In this document: positions 45,704 through 55,339 of the stretch, in pieces
Layout of the letters: the number at the start of each line of letters is the position of its first letter
How positions within the stretch are numbered: position 1 is the stretch's first letter
DNA from: Pontibacter vulgaris
Lineage (GTDB): Bacteria > Bacteroidota > Bacteroidia > Cytophagales > Hymenobacteraceae
Assembly (NCBI RefSeq): GCF_022758145.1
Contig: NZ_JAJVDH010000002.1
Location: 930,001 to 994,000 of the forward strand
Length of the DNA: 64,000 nucleotides
Reading direction: 5' to 3'
Notes under the pieces: model-generated
Databases searched by the model: none
What the model saw: only the letters and a program-made list of their open reading frames with translations
Told to the model about the DNA's origin: nothing
Translations under genes and position numbers: made by a program

Positions 45704-48700
45704 TTGAATAGGAAGATAATACTTGCCCTTCTCTTTTTTATTTCGTTGCTGTGCTTTTCAGCACTGGCATGGCTGCATTTTAATGTGCCCTCACAGGCAG
45801 TTAATCTTAAAAGCCAGCAGAAGGAGTTATCCCTGATAACTTCCAGAATAGACAGCGCGCTTGCCCACGCTCATCAAAGTGCAGTAATTATTGGTAATCA
45901 GTTAGCTAATGATACTGTTTCTTTTTCCAGGTTACTGAAGCAGACCCATTATCCATCTTTTGTATATAGACAGGATACGCTGGTTTTCTGGTCTGATCAT
46001 ACCATTATACCTGATCTTGATTTCCCACCTGATGTTATAAAACCTGCCATCGTAAATAATAGCTATGGCGTATTTATAGTTGTACCACATCAGGTAAAGG
46101 CCTATAAAATTTTAATCTACATACCGCTTCAGGTAAATTACCAGATCAGCAACAGTTACCTTACTTCAGGGCTGCAGGAGAATATATTTGGTAATGTGCA
46201 GGCGAGTCTGGTACTGGAGCCAGTGAAAGGTTTGCCTCAAATAAAAAGTCCTGCTGGTGAATTTCTATTTGCATTAGAATTCGCTGAAGTAAAAACCCAT
46301 GCTGTTTCCAATAACCTTTTGCTGGCGCTTTTCATTTTTGGGTCGCTTCTGTTTATTGTTTTCAGCATAGCATGTGCCCGCACACTGTTTAAAAAGGGCA
46401 AGTATACTTTAGGTGTAGTACTGTTGCTTATACTATTAGGAGGTTTCAGATTAGCTTTATTATTCCTGAATCTGCCCTTTGCACTTGTAGAGCTAAACCT
46501 GTTTGACCCTTCATTATATGCAGCTTCTTTCTGGTCGCCATCTATAGGTGATCTAGCATTGAATATGCTGTTGCTCTTGGTTGTGGCCTGGGCTATACTT
46601 TACTTATTCAAGAAACAAAATGTATTAGCAGAACTTAAAGGAATTACAGTAAAAAATAGCCGCCTTTTACAGGCAGGGTGCTTTGCAATATTTTACATGC
46701 TGCTATTCCTGCTATTCGGTTTCTACCATGGCATTTACCATAACTCGCCTCTGGTACTCGATATTACCCAATCGCTTGATTTGTCAAAGTATAAGATCGT
46801 GATTTTAGGAGTGATGTTTCTGCATACCATTGTGTTGGGCATTTTCTGCTACATATTGGTAAGTATAATTTCCTTCTTACTAAAAAAAGAGCAGTTCTCG
46901 TGGCCTTATAAGCTTTTAGCGGGTATAGCGATCTTACTGCTTTTAGTTTTTGTTTTTTTTGCAAAAGAGCTGCTTCTGCTTGTATTGGGTGGAACAATCT
47001 TTTGGCTGGTGGTGATAATTTCGGCGCAATACCGGCAGGAGGTTAGTTTTCCGTACCGGACTTATTTCTTTGTGTTTTTAATTATTACCGTTAGTGCATT
47101 TACAGGATCAATTGCCTTGTTTGAGCATTACCAGAACGAAGTAAAAGTATACAAGCAGAAATTTGCGTTTAACCTGTTGCAAGATAATGATGTTTTGGGC
47201 GAGTACCTGCTGGAAGATGTTGCCAAAAAGATAGCGAAAGATGCCCTGATACAGGCTAAAATGAAAGGCCCTTATGTAGATGCTGCCTTTATCAAGCTTA
47301 AAATCTCCAAACAGTACCTGCGGCATTACTTTGACAAGTATGAAACGAACGTGTTTCTTTATGACAGTGAAGGCAGAACACTGGAGAGCTCAGACACAAC
47401 AGCAACATCCTTGCAAGAGCTTAAGAGTAAGTATGACACGCCGGCTACACGAACAGAGCGCAAAAACCTTTTCCTGGTTAAAGACCCTGGGCGCTATAAT
47501 GCCCGCACATACTTTAAGCTGATTGAAATACCGATAAGTACGCGCCAGAAAGGTACTATAGTATTACAGTTAAGCCTCAAACGTTTGCTGCCAAATAGTG
47601 TGGTGCCTGAGCTGCTCGTAGACCAGAAGCAAGACCAGCATTTTAGAATAGATATGCTTAGTTATGCTATTTATGATGGAAAGCAGCTGAAGTATAGCGA
47701 AGGCGAGTATGACTATGCCACCAACATGGATCCTGTTCACATTGATCATGCAGAGTTTTACAGGGATGGACATAACCAGGGCGATTATCATCATTTTGGC
47801 GTTAAAGACGAAGATGGGAAAGTACTTGTAGTTACTACCAAGAAGTATGGCGCAAGTGAAATACTCTCTAACTTCTCATTTCTTTTCCTTGTATTTACGG
47901 CCGGGCTCATACTGCTGGCAATTTTAATCCTGGTATTCCGCCGAAGTTATATCCGGGAGTTCAGGCCAAATTTCAGCACCAAAATACAGCTCTTTCTAAA
48001 TTTCGGGATTTTGCTGCCGCTTTTGCTGGTAAGTATAACAACAGCCGGTCTGGTTACTGCTTCCTACAAAAGGGATTTAATGATGTCGTATGAGAGGCGT
48101 GGAGAAGCAATACAGGAGAATATGGCAACGGCATTGGCTAACGGTATTTTACAGCGCCAGCTCTGGCTTCAGCGCCGTATTGTGGATGTGGCGGCTATTT
48201 CTGAAGCTGATGTAAACCTCTATGATCGTAACGGCAGGTTACTTGTTACCAGCCAGCCATTGATATTTGAAGCCGGGCTTTTATCTAAACTCGTCAATCC
48301 CGAAGCTATTGCTGCTATTTCGGAAAGGCAGGCTTTGCGTGTATTGCTCGAAGAACAAGCCGGGAGTTTAAAATTTAACGCTTTATACTTGCCATTACGC
48401 AACGAAGCTGCCGCCGGTGAGTTGGTGGGGTATATTGGTATTCCATTCTTCGATTCTGAAAAGCAACTGGACCTGAAGCTGATTGAGCTGATTACAACCA
48501 CGATGAATATTTTTACCGTGATGTTTATCGTGTTCATTGTGCTTACATTTTTTGCCTCGCGTGCGCTTACTGTTCCGCTACGTCTGCTGGCCGATAAGCT
48601 TAAACGCACATCGCTTACCGGTAAGAATGAAATGCTGGCTTATGCAAGTGCCGATGAGATCGGGATGCTGGTGAACGAGTATAACCGCATGCTGCTGACG

Positions 48701-49411
48701 CTGGAAAAGAACAAGGAAGAGCTGGCTACGAAAGAAAAAGAGGCTGCATGGCGCGAAATGGCCAGGCAGGTAGCGCATGAGATAAAGAACCCACTGACGC
48801 CCATGAAGCTTTCGTTGCAGTATTTACAGAAAGCTATTGCCGAAAAAAAACCGAATACAGAGCAACTAATCGATAAAATCTCTCATACGCTGATTACGCA
48901 GATTAATATACTGAGCGATATAGCCACTTCTTTTTCTGACTTTACAACCATGCCCGAGCCTAAAGCAGAACTGATAGACGTGGCGGCTGCTTTGCGTAAA
49001 TCTTCTGACCTGCACAACGACCCTGCAACGGCGACCTTAATTTCTAAAATACCAAACGAGCAAGTAATGGTAATGGCCGATGAGAATTTGCTGGTTCGTA
49101 CGTTCAATAATTTGCTGCTGAACGCTATACAGGCAGTGCCTGCCAGCCGGAAACCAAAGTTATTGGTAATGCTTCAGGTAGAGCAGGACAAAACTGTTGT
49201 GATATCTATCAAGGATAACGGCAGCGGCATACCTGCCGAAATTCAGCAGAAAGTATTTATACCAAACTTCAGCACCAAGTATACAGGTTCGGGCATTGGG
49301 TTAGCGGTTGCTAAAAAAGGAATCGAAACTGCGGGCGGCCAAATCTGGTTTGAAACGGAAGAAGGTAAGGGAACCACATTCTTTATTTCGTTACCGTTGG
49401 CTGCGCCATGA
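45704..49411 (+). CDS. NtrY-like membrane sensor histidine kinase
   Basis: 1,235 residues, long for a kinase. An N-terminal helix and a periplasmic domain (about 30-200) are followed by a block of about seven or eight helices (200-475), a second extracytoplasmic sensor region (about 490-735), a helix pair and a second sensor segment, then HAMP (about 945-1000). The H-box is VAHEIKNPLTPMKLSLQYLQ with H1025, N-box NNLLLNAIQA, G1 DNGSGIP and G2 GSGIGLAVAKKG. Only TTG at 45704 fits as start, with no ATG upstream in frame. There is no response regulator beside it. The 3' end overlaps the next gene by ATGA. Confidence 0.9.
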   Translation: MNRKIILALLFFISLLCFSALAWLHFNVPSQAVNLKSQQKELSLITSRIDSALAHAHQSAVIIGNQLANDTVSFSRLLKQTHYPSFVYRQDTLVFWSDHTIIPDLDFPPDVIKPAIVNNSYGVFIVVPHQVKAYKILIYIPLQVNYQISNSYLTSGLQENIFGNVQASLVLEPVKGLPQIKSPAGEFLFALEFAEVKTHAVSNNLLLALFIFGSLLFIVFSIACARTLFKKGKYTLGVVLLLILLGGFRLALLFLNLPFALVELNLFDPSLYAASFWSPSIGDLALNMLLLLVVAWAILYLFKKQNVLAELKGITVKNSRLLQAGCFAIFYMLLFLLFGFYHGIYHNSPLVLDITQSLDLSKYKIVILGVMFLHTIVLGIFCYILVSIISFLLKKEQFSWPYKLLAGIAILLLLVFVFFAKELLLLVLGGTIFWLVVIISAQYRQEVSFPYRTYFFVFLIITVSAFTGSIALFEHYQNEVKVYKQKFAFNLLQDNDVLGEYLLEDVAKKIAKDALIQAKMKGPYVDAAFIKLKISKQYLRHYFDKYETNVFLYDSEGRTLESSDTTATSLQELKSKYDTPATRTERKNLFLVKDPGRYNARTYFKLIEIPISTRQKGTIVLQLSLKRLLPNSVVPELLVDQKQDQHFRIDMLSYAIYDGKQLKYSEGEYDYATNMDPVHIDHAEFYRDGHNQGDYHHFGVKDEDGKVLVVTTKKYGASEILSNFSFLFLVFTAGLILLAILILVFRRSYIREFRPNFSTKIQLFLNFGILLPLLLVSITTAGLVTASYKRDLMMSYERRGEAIQENMATALANGILQRQLWLQRRIVDVAAISEADVNLYDRNGRLLVTSQPLIFEAGLLSKLVNPEAIAAISERQALRVLLEEQAGSLKFNALYLPLRNEAAAGELVGYIGIPFFDSEKQLDLKLIELITTTMNIFTVMFIVFIVLTFFASRALTVPLRLLADKLKRTSLTGKNEMLAYASADEIGMLVNEYNRMLLTLEKNKEELATKEKEAAWREMARQVAHEIKNPLTPMKLSLQYLQKAIAEKKPNTEQLIDKISHTLITQINILSDIATSFSDFTTMPEPKAELIDVAAALRKSSDLHNDPATATLISKIPNEQVMVMADENLLVRTFNNLLLNAIQAVPASRKPKLLVMLQVEQDKTVVISIKDNGSGIPAEIQQKVFIPNFSTKYTGSGIGLAVAKKGIETAGGQIWFETEEGKGTTFFISLPLAAP

Positions 49412-52400
49412 GCAGGCAGTTATACTTGCTAGTGCTTTTTCTGTTGCTGAGCATTCCGTTGCTGGCGCAAGTACCCGTAAATAACAAGCGTTGCAAATGG
49501 CTGCGCATCACATCCGATCCGGTTATACTTGATTCTCTTACGCTGCTGCCATCCTCGGTCAGCTTTTATCATCCTAAAAAAGAGCAGTTTACCTTCGATT
49601 ACAACTATAGCCGAAACGAGTTCAGGCTTACTAACTTTCCACAACCGAATTATACTATACTTGATACCTTAGGCTCTTTGCAGCCGATACCGGACTCGGT
49701 GCTTGTTTGCTTTCGGGTGCTGCCGCTTAATATTACCAGGCCTGCTTTTCGCCGTGATATTGCCAAGCTGGAGATGAACTCGTTTCAGAAAGGCTTTTAC
49801 CAGGAAGACATAAATACCCGCGAAGAAATTTTCCGGACGCCGGGACTGAACAAAACAGGAAGTATAAGCCGGGGCATCTCGTTTGGTAATACCCAGAATG
49901 TATTTGTGAACTCGGCCCTGAACCTGCAACTCGACGGCAAACTGACCGACGACATAAGTATAACCGCTGCCATAACCGACCAGAATATCCCGTTTCAGCC
50001 GGAAGGAAATACCCAGCAGCTACAGGAGTTTGACAGGGTTTACATTACGCTGAAGCATAAACTCTGGCAGCTCACGGCCGGCGATGTGGTGTTGCGCAGT
50101 AAGCCCTCATACTTTATGCAATTTTACAAGAACGTGCAGGGCGGCGCTTTCGAAACTACAGTGGGCTCTAAGCCTGACAGGCAAGGAGTAACTACAGTTG
50201 CAGCCTCTGTATCGAAGGGTAAGTTTGCTTCGCAAAGTATTGTAGCGCAGGAAGGCGTGCTGGGTCCGTACCGCCTTCGCGGGCCAAACAACGAGCGCTT
50301 TATTATTGTACTTGCCAACTCGGAGCGTGTTTTCTTGGATGGCCGCTTACTGACGCGGGGTTACGATTACGATTATACGATTGACTATAACCAGGCAGAG
50401 ATAACTTTTACCACGCGCCACGTAATCACCAAAAATACCCGCCTGAAAGTAGATTTTGAATACTCTGATCAGAATTATAGCCGCGGCATTTATAACCTGA
50501 GCCATTACCAGAACCTGGGAAAACTGAAAGTATACGGTAACTACTATAACGAATCTGACAACCCCAATAATCTTATAAATCTGGACCTGCAGGACGAAGA
50601 AAAGCGCTTGCTGGCAAGTATAGGCGATAGCCTGAACCTGGCCGTTGCCCCCGGCGCCGATAGCGTAGCTTTTGACCCAAGCCAGGTATTATACGCCAGG
50701 CGCGATACTTTTTTTAACGATGGGCAGCAAGGCGCCAGCATATTTGTATACTCTACAAATCCTGATTCTGCTTTTTACAATGTGCGTTTCTCTGAAGTGG
50801 GTGCTAATAAAGGCGATTATGTGCTGGATAACTCTACCGTGAACGGACGTGTGTATAAGTGGGTAGCGCCGCTGAATGGTGTGCCTCAGGGTAATTACCT
50901 GCCGGTGCGTATACTTCCAACCCCTCGGAAAAAGCAATTGGTAACGGTAGGTGGTAACTATGAAGTGCTGAAAGGAGTGAATTTTTTCCTAGAAGGTGCC
51001 GCTTCTCAGAATGATCTGAACCGGTTCTCAAAACTAGATTCGCAGGATGATAATGGCAAAGCAGTGCGTGTAGGCTATGTAGTGCAGGACAGGGAACTGC
51101 CATTGCTGGGCAAGTATAAACTGAACAGCACGCTTAACTATGAGTATACCGACAGGCATTTTGCGCCCATTGACCGTTACCGCCCCATTGAGTTTGACCG
51201 CGACTGGAGCCTTACAAATACTGAAAAACCCGCCGAAGATCATATCTTGAATTTTTCTTTTGGTGCTGTGCGCGATGCTGCAAACCTTGTCAATTACCGC
51301 ATCAGCCACCGCTCTCGTGCAGAGCAGGTAGATGGCGTGCAGCATTACCTGGATGTGTTTAAAAGTATAGGAAAACTGGAGCTCCGGAACAATTTTTTTA
51401 TGCTGAACAGCTCGCAGCGCGACCGTAGGTCAGAATGGTACCGTGGTGAAGTAGGTGCAAAGTATAAAACCAAGCTTTTTGCCCCCGGCTATAGTTACCG
51501 CTTTGATAAAAATAAGATAAAAGCCCTGAACAGCGATTCTGTTACTGGCTCGGCCATGTACTTTGATGAGCACCTGGTTTTTGTGGAAAGCAACGATACC
51601 AGCCGCGTTAAATTCAGGGTAGATTATAGCCACCGCACTGACCTGAGGCCAACTGTAAACGGCACCTTAGGCAACCGCGAAATAGGGCAGACCTACAACG
51701 GTTTGCTGCAAACCCGCTACGGCAAAGAAAGCGATCTTGCATTGCAGCTAACCTATCGCAAACTGGAACTGGCCACCGCACTAAACGAAGAAACAGTGCA
51801 GTCGCGCATAGATTGGAACACCGGTTTCCTGGATGGCAGTTTCCGCTCTGAAATGACGTATGCTGTAGGTACAGGGCGCGAACTGAAACGTATTTTCATT
51901 TTCAGGGAAACGCTGCCGGGGCAGGGCACGCACTACCTCCGCGATGGTGGCAACCCCAACGACCTCAACGATTACCTGGAAGCACAAACTATAGACCAGC
52001 GCCGCTACATCAAGATCTTCCTGCCCACCGACGAGTATATTAACGCCTATACTAACAACTTCAGTTACAGGCTTAACAGCAGCACGCCCCGCAGCTGGCG
52101 TAGCCAAAAAAACTGGAAAGGATTTGCCTCACGTTTTGCCGTACTCACTTTCGTAAGCATCGATAAAAAGACAACTGACGATAACCTGCAAAACCGTTTT
52201 AACCCGTTCATCGATGATTTTGAAGATGAATTCCTGCTGTCGCTCGCGAAAACTCTGCGTAACACGGTATACTTTAACCGCAGCAATCCTAACCATGGTT
52301 TGGAGTATACTTTTCAGCAGAACCAGCAGAAATCGCTTTTAACAAATGGCACCGAAACCCGTAACCTGGGCAGCCATGTACTTACAGGGCGATTAAACCT

Positions 52401-52899
52401 GAATGAAGTGTTGAGCTCGAAACTAACCGTGGGGCAGAACGTGCGCGAGAACCGTTCTAATTTTCTGGAGTCGAAGAACTTCCGCATAGAATCGAAAGAG
52501 CTGACGCCCGAACTTGCTTACCAACCCAACGCAAAGCTCCGCTTTACAAGCACCTACCTGTTTGCTTTGCGACAAAATGAGCTGGCTGCTACCGACGAAC
52601 AACAGCAGGAAGGTACCTTCCACGAGTTAGGGCTGGAAACGAAACTGAGCCAGGTAAGCAAACGAACTATAACCGGCAACCTCCGCTATGTGAACATCGG
52701 GTTTAAGGGCGATATGAACTCTTATGTTGGCTACGAGATCCTGAATGCGCTTCGGCCGGGTAACAACATAACCTGGTCTCTTAACCTACAGCAACGCCTG
52801 AGTAACGGACTGAACATCTCGATGAACTATGATGGCCGCAAAGCCAACGGTATAGGTGCTGTGCATACCGGAAGAACACAGGTTTCGGTGTTGTTTTAA
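49408..52899 (+). CDS. Very large predicted outer-membrane barrel protein
   Basis: 1,163 residues with a signal peptide (LLVLFLLLSIPLLAQ). Residues about 150-230 (SISRGISFGNTQNVFVNSALNLQLDG... AAITDQNIPFQPEGNTQQL) and about 280-360 (GPYRLRG..., VFLDGRLLTRGYDYDYTIDYNQAEITFT) are soluble beta modules that I associate with large bacteroidetal outer-membrane and SprA-like proteins. From about 480 on, amphipathic strands repeat to the end, finishing RTQVSVLF with a terminal Phe. A barrel of twenty or more strands is plausible. Start codon lies within the stop of the kinase gene, so expression is coupled. Function unknown. Confidence 0.75.
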   Translation: MSRQLYLLVLFLLLSIPLLAQVPVNNKRCKWLRITSDPVILDSLTLLPSSVSFYHPKKEQFTFDYNYSRNEFRLTNFPQPNYTILDTLGSLQPIPDSVLVCFRVLPLNITRPAFRRDIAKLEMNSFQKGFYQEDINTREEIFRTPGLNKTGSISRGISFGNTQNVFVNSALNLQLDGKLTDDISITAAITDQNIPFQPEGNTQQLQEFDRVYITLKHKLWQLTAGDVVLRSKPSYFMQFYKNVQGGAFETTVGSKPDRQGVTTVAASVSKGKFASQSIVAQEGVLGPYRLRGPNNERFIIVLANSERVFLDGRLLTRGYDYDYTIDYNQAEITFTTRHVITKNTRLKVDFEYSDQNYSRGIYNLSHYQNLGKLKVYGNYYNESDNPNNLINLDLQDEEKRLLASIGDSLNLAVAPGADSVAFDPSQVLYARRDTFFNDGQQGASIFVYSTNPDSAFYNVRFSEVGANKGDYVLDNSTVNGRVYKWVAPLNGVPQGNYLPVRILPTPRKKQLVTVGGNYEVLKGVNFFLEGAASQNDLNRFSKLDSQDDNGKAVRVGYVVQDRELPLLGKYKLNSTLNYEYTDRHFAPIDRYRPIEFDRDWSLTNTEKPAEDHILNFSFGAVRDAANLVNYRISHRSRAEQVDGVQHYLDVFKSIGKLELRNNFFMLNSSQRDRRSEWYRGEVGAKYKTKLFAPGYSYRFDKNKIKALNSDSVTGSAMYFDEHLVFVESNDTSRVKFRVDYSHRTDLRPTVNGTLGNREIGQTYNGLLQTRYGKESDLALQLTYRKLELATALNEETVQSRIDWNTGFLDGSFRSEMTYAVGTGRELKRIFIFRETLPGQGTHYLRDGGNPNDLNDYLEAQTIDQRRYIKIFLPTDEYINAYTNNFSYRLNSSTPRSWRSQKNWKGFASRFAVLTFVSIDKKTTDDNLQNRFNPFIDDFEDEFLLSLAKTLRNTVYFNRSNPNHGLEYTFQQNQQKSLLTNGTETRNLGSHVLTGRLNLNEVLSSKLTVGQNVRENRSNFLESKNFRIESKELTPELAYQPNAKLRFTSTYLFALRQNELAATDEQQQEGTFHELGLETKLSQVSKRTITGNLRYVNIGFKGDMNSYVGYEILNALRPGNNITWSLNLQQRLSNGLNISMNYDGRKANGIGAVHTGRTQVSVLF

Positions 52900-53130
52900 G
52901 AGGGCGTGCTCTTGGCTACTTTGTTACATTAATAATTAAAATCTTATTTGAAGTCGAGCTATCAAAAGGGGCATTTCATAGCTTTCTGCTATATTGTATA
53001 TAAGCCAAAAGTATAGCAGCTGAGAGCAATATTAAGCTCAATAGTAACTAATATTATTACAAAGGTAGTATAGCTAGGAGAGTTATTCTTGTTAACAGAT
53101 AACTATGTAACCAAAAAATGTCTTAGGAAA
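52900..53130. other. AT-rich intergenic stretch, no gene seen
   Basis: 230 bases rich in A and T, with AGTATA at about 53011 and 53067. A TAGCTTTC near 52978 is one base from the -7 consensus but has no good -33 partner. No terminator is evident after the large barrel gene. Confidence 0.4.
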
Positions 53131-53586
53131 ATGGAAAAATCAAATTATACTACTTTTATACTAATGTTGATTTGCTCAGCAATTTCAATGTATATCACCA
53201 TGTATTTTAACACCTATGAGTTTAATCACATATATTTTAGCTGGACTAGAATGTATATGACTTTCATTGGTATCAGCGGAATGGCGATTATAATGTTTTT
53301 GTTCATGAAAAAGATGTACAATAACAGAATGAAAAATGCAGCAATAGTTATAGGCAGCCTTTTACTTATGTCCATTTCGACTTATTTAGTTCGACGGCAG
53401 ATACCGATAGATGAAGTTAAATGGATGAGAGCGATGATCCCACATCATTCGATTGCAATTTTAACTAGTAAACGAGCCGATTTGAAAGACCCAGAAGTAA
53501 AAAAATTAGCTGAGGAAATTATCAAAGCGCAGGAAAGAGAGATAGCAGAGATGAAAAAAATGATTGAACGATTGGAAAATGAATAA
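53131..53586 (+). CDS. DUF305 membrane protein
   Basis: 151 residues from the ATG at 53131 (MEKSNYTTFILML), preferred over a TTG 14 codons earlier. Three helices (FILMLICSAISMYITMYF, MTFIGISGMAIIMFLFM and AAIVIGSLLLMSISTYLV) precede a C-terminal DUF305-type helical part with WMRAMIPHHSIAIL, then SKRADLKDPEVKKLAEEII and an amphipathic coiled-coil-like end, EIAEMKKMIERL. The MIPHH motif is the family core and probably binds metal; many DUF305 proteins lie near copper-resistance genes. GC content is lower than the flanks. Confidence 0.8.
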   Translation: MEKSNYTTFILMLICSAISMYITMYFNTYEFNHIYFSWTRMYMTFIGISGMAIIMFLFMKKMYNNRMKNAAIVIGSLLLMSISTYLVRRQIPIDEVKWMRAMIPHHSIAILTSKRADLKDPEVKKLAEEIIKAQEREIAEMKKMIERLENE

Positions 53587-53718
53587 TGGCAGCAGACAAC
53601 GAGTTGTTTGACCTATCGAGAGTGAATACATAGTTTGAAATGTTCCACTTTTGGTCAAGTTTATTTAGAACAGAAAGGTAAGTTTTTCTAAAACCGCTTA
53701 AGCTATTTGTGAGATCGT

Positions 53719-54126
53719 TTGCTAAAACATGCAGCTAAAAAGTATATAAAAAGAAGGAAGTTGAAAACAGCGACAGGTATAAAAACCGAAGACTGGAATA
53801 GAATAATAAGAGGCCTGTTGGACGAAGGTTGGGTAGTGTCTGCTAAATATGATGGGTTTGACGCTGGGATAGATTATGACTTTATAATACTAAGAGACGG
53901 GAAAAGAACGATAGAATTTGGTTGGGATAATTGGATGGAGGGAGAAATAAAAGCTACCGAGGAAATTCTGGAAGAAATAACTCAAAAATTCGAAATTGAT
54001 TTTAAGTATGGGAAGCCTTCTAATTTGACTTTGCCATTAATAAGAGTAACAAAGATTAACATTGCCATAAATAAAATCACAAGCTTGATTAATAACAAGT
54101 TGGGTAGATTGATAACTAAGAAATAA
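53719..54126 (+). CDS. Orphan protein of 135 residues
   Basis: The frame opens at TTG (53719) right after an in-frame stop; no ATG exists near the start, so the exact start is uncertain. The N-terminus is very basic (KHAAKKYIKRRKLKTATGIK). The middle (DWNRIIRGLLDEGWVVSAKYDGFDAGIDYDFIIL) and RTIEFGWDNWMEGEIKATEEIL look like a small alpha/beta fold with several acidic residues. No signal peptide or helix. I recognise no family. It ends 71 bases before a strong terminator. Confidence 0.55.
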   Translation: MLKHAAKKYIKRRKLKTATGIKTEDWNRIIRGLLDEGWVVSAKYDGFDAGIDYDFIILRDGKRTIEFGWDNWMEGEIKATEEILEEITQKFEIDFKYGKPSNLTLPLIRVTKINIAINKITSLINNKLGRLITKK

Positions 54127-54197
54127 CTGAGTACTAAGTATAGCGGCTAAGTATAAGGCAAGAATTGATTAGGCAAATAGTACATCTAACTAAATTA

Positions 54198-54243
54198 ATG
54201 AGCAAGGCCCTGGCTATTCAAATATAGCCAGGGCCTTGCTCAT
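54198..54243. terminator. 20-bp perfect bidirectional terminator
   Basis: The arms at 54198-54217 and 54224-54243 are perfectly complementary over 20 bp with a 6-base loop. Both flanks are A/T-rich. It lies between the convergent orphan gene and the epimerase gene. The palindrome includes an ATG in each orientation, but no frame follows from it. Confidence 0.9.
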
Positions 54244-54283
54244 TTTACTAAAACTCAATTCAGCATTTATACTTTATACTTAC

Positions 54284-55249
54284 CTAATAATATTTTCCCT
54301 CCATCAGGTAATTCTGCACGTAATCTTTCACGCCTTCTTCCAAAGTATAAAAAGGCTTATCGTATCCGATAGCGCGCAGCTTGCTCATGTTGGCTTCCGT
54401 AAAATACTGGTAGGTATCGCGTATACTTTCCGGGGTGTCTACAAAATCAATTTCGGCGGTTTTGCCCATTGCTTCAAATGTATTCAGCGCCAGGTCCATA
54501 AACGTGCGTGCTTTGCCCGAGCCTAAGTTATAGATGCCCGAGTTTTTGCGGTGTTGCATCAGGAACATACATACTTCCACCACATCTTTTACATAAACAA
54601 AGTCGCGCATCTGCTCGCCATCGGCATATGCCGGGTTATGGGAGCGGAACAAAGTAAGGCGGCCTTTTTCTTTTATCTGGTTGTATGCATGGAAAATAAC
54701 AGAAGCCATGCGGCCTTTGTGGTATTCGTTCGGGCCATACACGTTAAAGAACTTCAGGCCGGCCCAGAAAAATGGTTTAGCCGTTTGCTCCAGTGCCCAC
54801 TTATCGAAATCGTTCTTAGAATCGCCGTACGGGTTCAGTGGTTTCAGCAATGGAATGGTAGCTTCGTCATCATCATAACCAAGCGTGCCCGAACCATAAG
54901 TAGCTGCCGAAGACGCGTAAACCAGCGGGATTTGGTACTCGCAGCAGGCATTCCATACTTTCTTGGAGTAGTTTAGGTTAAGCAGGTCGAATACATCCTT
55001 GTTAAACTCGGTGGTATCGGTACGGGCACCCAAATGAAAGATAAATTCTACTTCTTCATAGTTCTTGTCCAGCCACTCAATAAAGCCATCACGGTCTACA
55101 TACTCTTTTATCTTTTTCCCTTTCAGGTTGTCTTCTTTTTTAGCGACAGAGAAATTATCTACCACCACTATATCATTAAAGTTGGCTGCATTCAGCCTGC
55201 TTACAAGGCAGCTTGCAATAAAGCCGGCAGCACCAGTTACGACGATCAT
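54284..55249 (-). CDS. rfaD: ADP-L-glycero-D-manno-heptose-6-epimerase
   Basis: 321 residues, extended SDR family. The NAD(P)-binding GAAGFIAS is at 6-13, FHLGARTDTTE follows at 71-81, and the catalytic YxxxK is Y141 to K145 in NPYGDSK. The FFNVYGPNEYHKGRMASV and RDFVYVKDVVEV segments are specific to the heptose epimerase group. It makes the L,D-heptose donor for the lipopolysaccharide core. It is divergent from the binding-protein gene at 55340. lpxB, in the same neighbourhood, also serves lipopolysaccharide. Confidence 0.93.
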   Translation of the reverse strand: MIVVTGAAGFIASCLVSRLNAANFNDIVVVDNFSVAKKEDNLKGKKIKEYVDRDGFIEWLDKNYEEVEFIFHLGARTDTTEFNKDVFDLLNLNYSKKVWNACCEYQIPLVYASSAATYGSGTLGYDDDEATIPLLKPLNPYGDSKNDFDKWALEQTAKPFFWAGLKFFNVYGPNEYHKGRMASVIFHAYNQIKEKGRLTLFRSHNPAYADGEQMRDFVYVKDVVEVCMFLMQHRKNSGIYNLGSGKARTFMDLALNTFEAMGKTAEIDFVDTPESIRDTYQYFTEANMSKLRAIGYDKPFYTLEEGVKDYVQNYLMEGKYY

Positions 55250-55339
55250 AATTCAGAATTTAGGCTGTAACGTAAATTGCGCTAAATTTACGAAAATAAA
55301 TGGAGCTGCCCCTGTAAATGTACCTGGCAGCAAAAGCCC

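Noticed and set aside
55250-55339. Cobalamin riboswitch before the ABC binding-protein gene
   Set aside because: Only 90 bases lie between the divergent genes and I see no conserved B12-box-like element.
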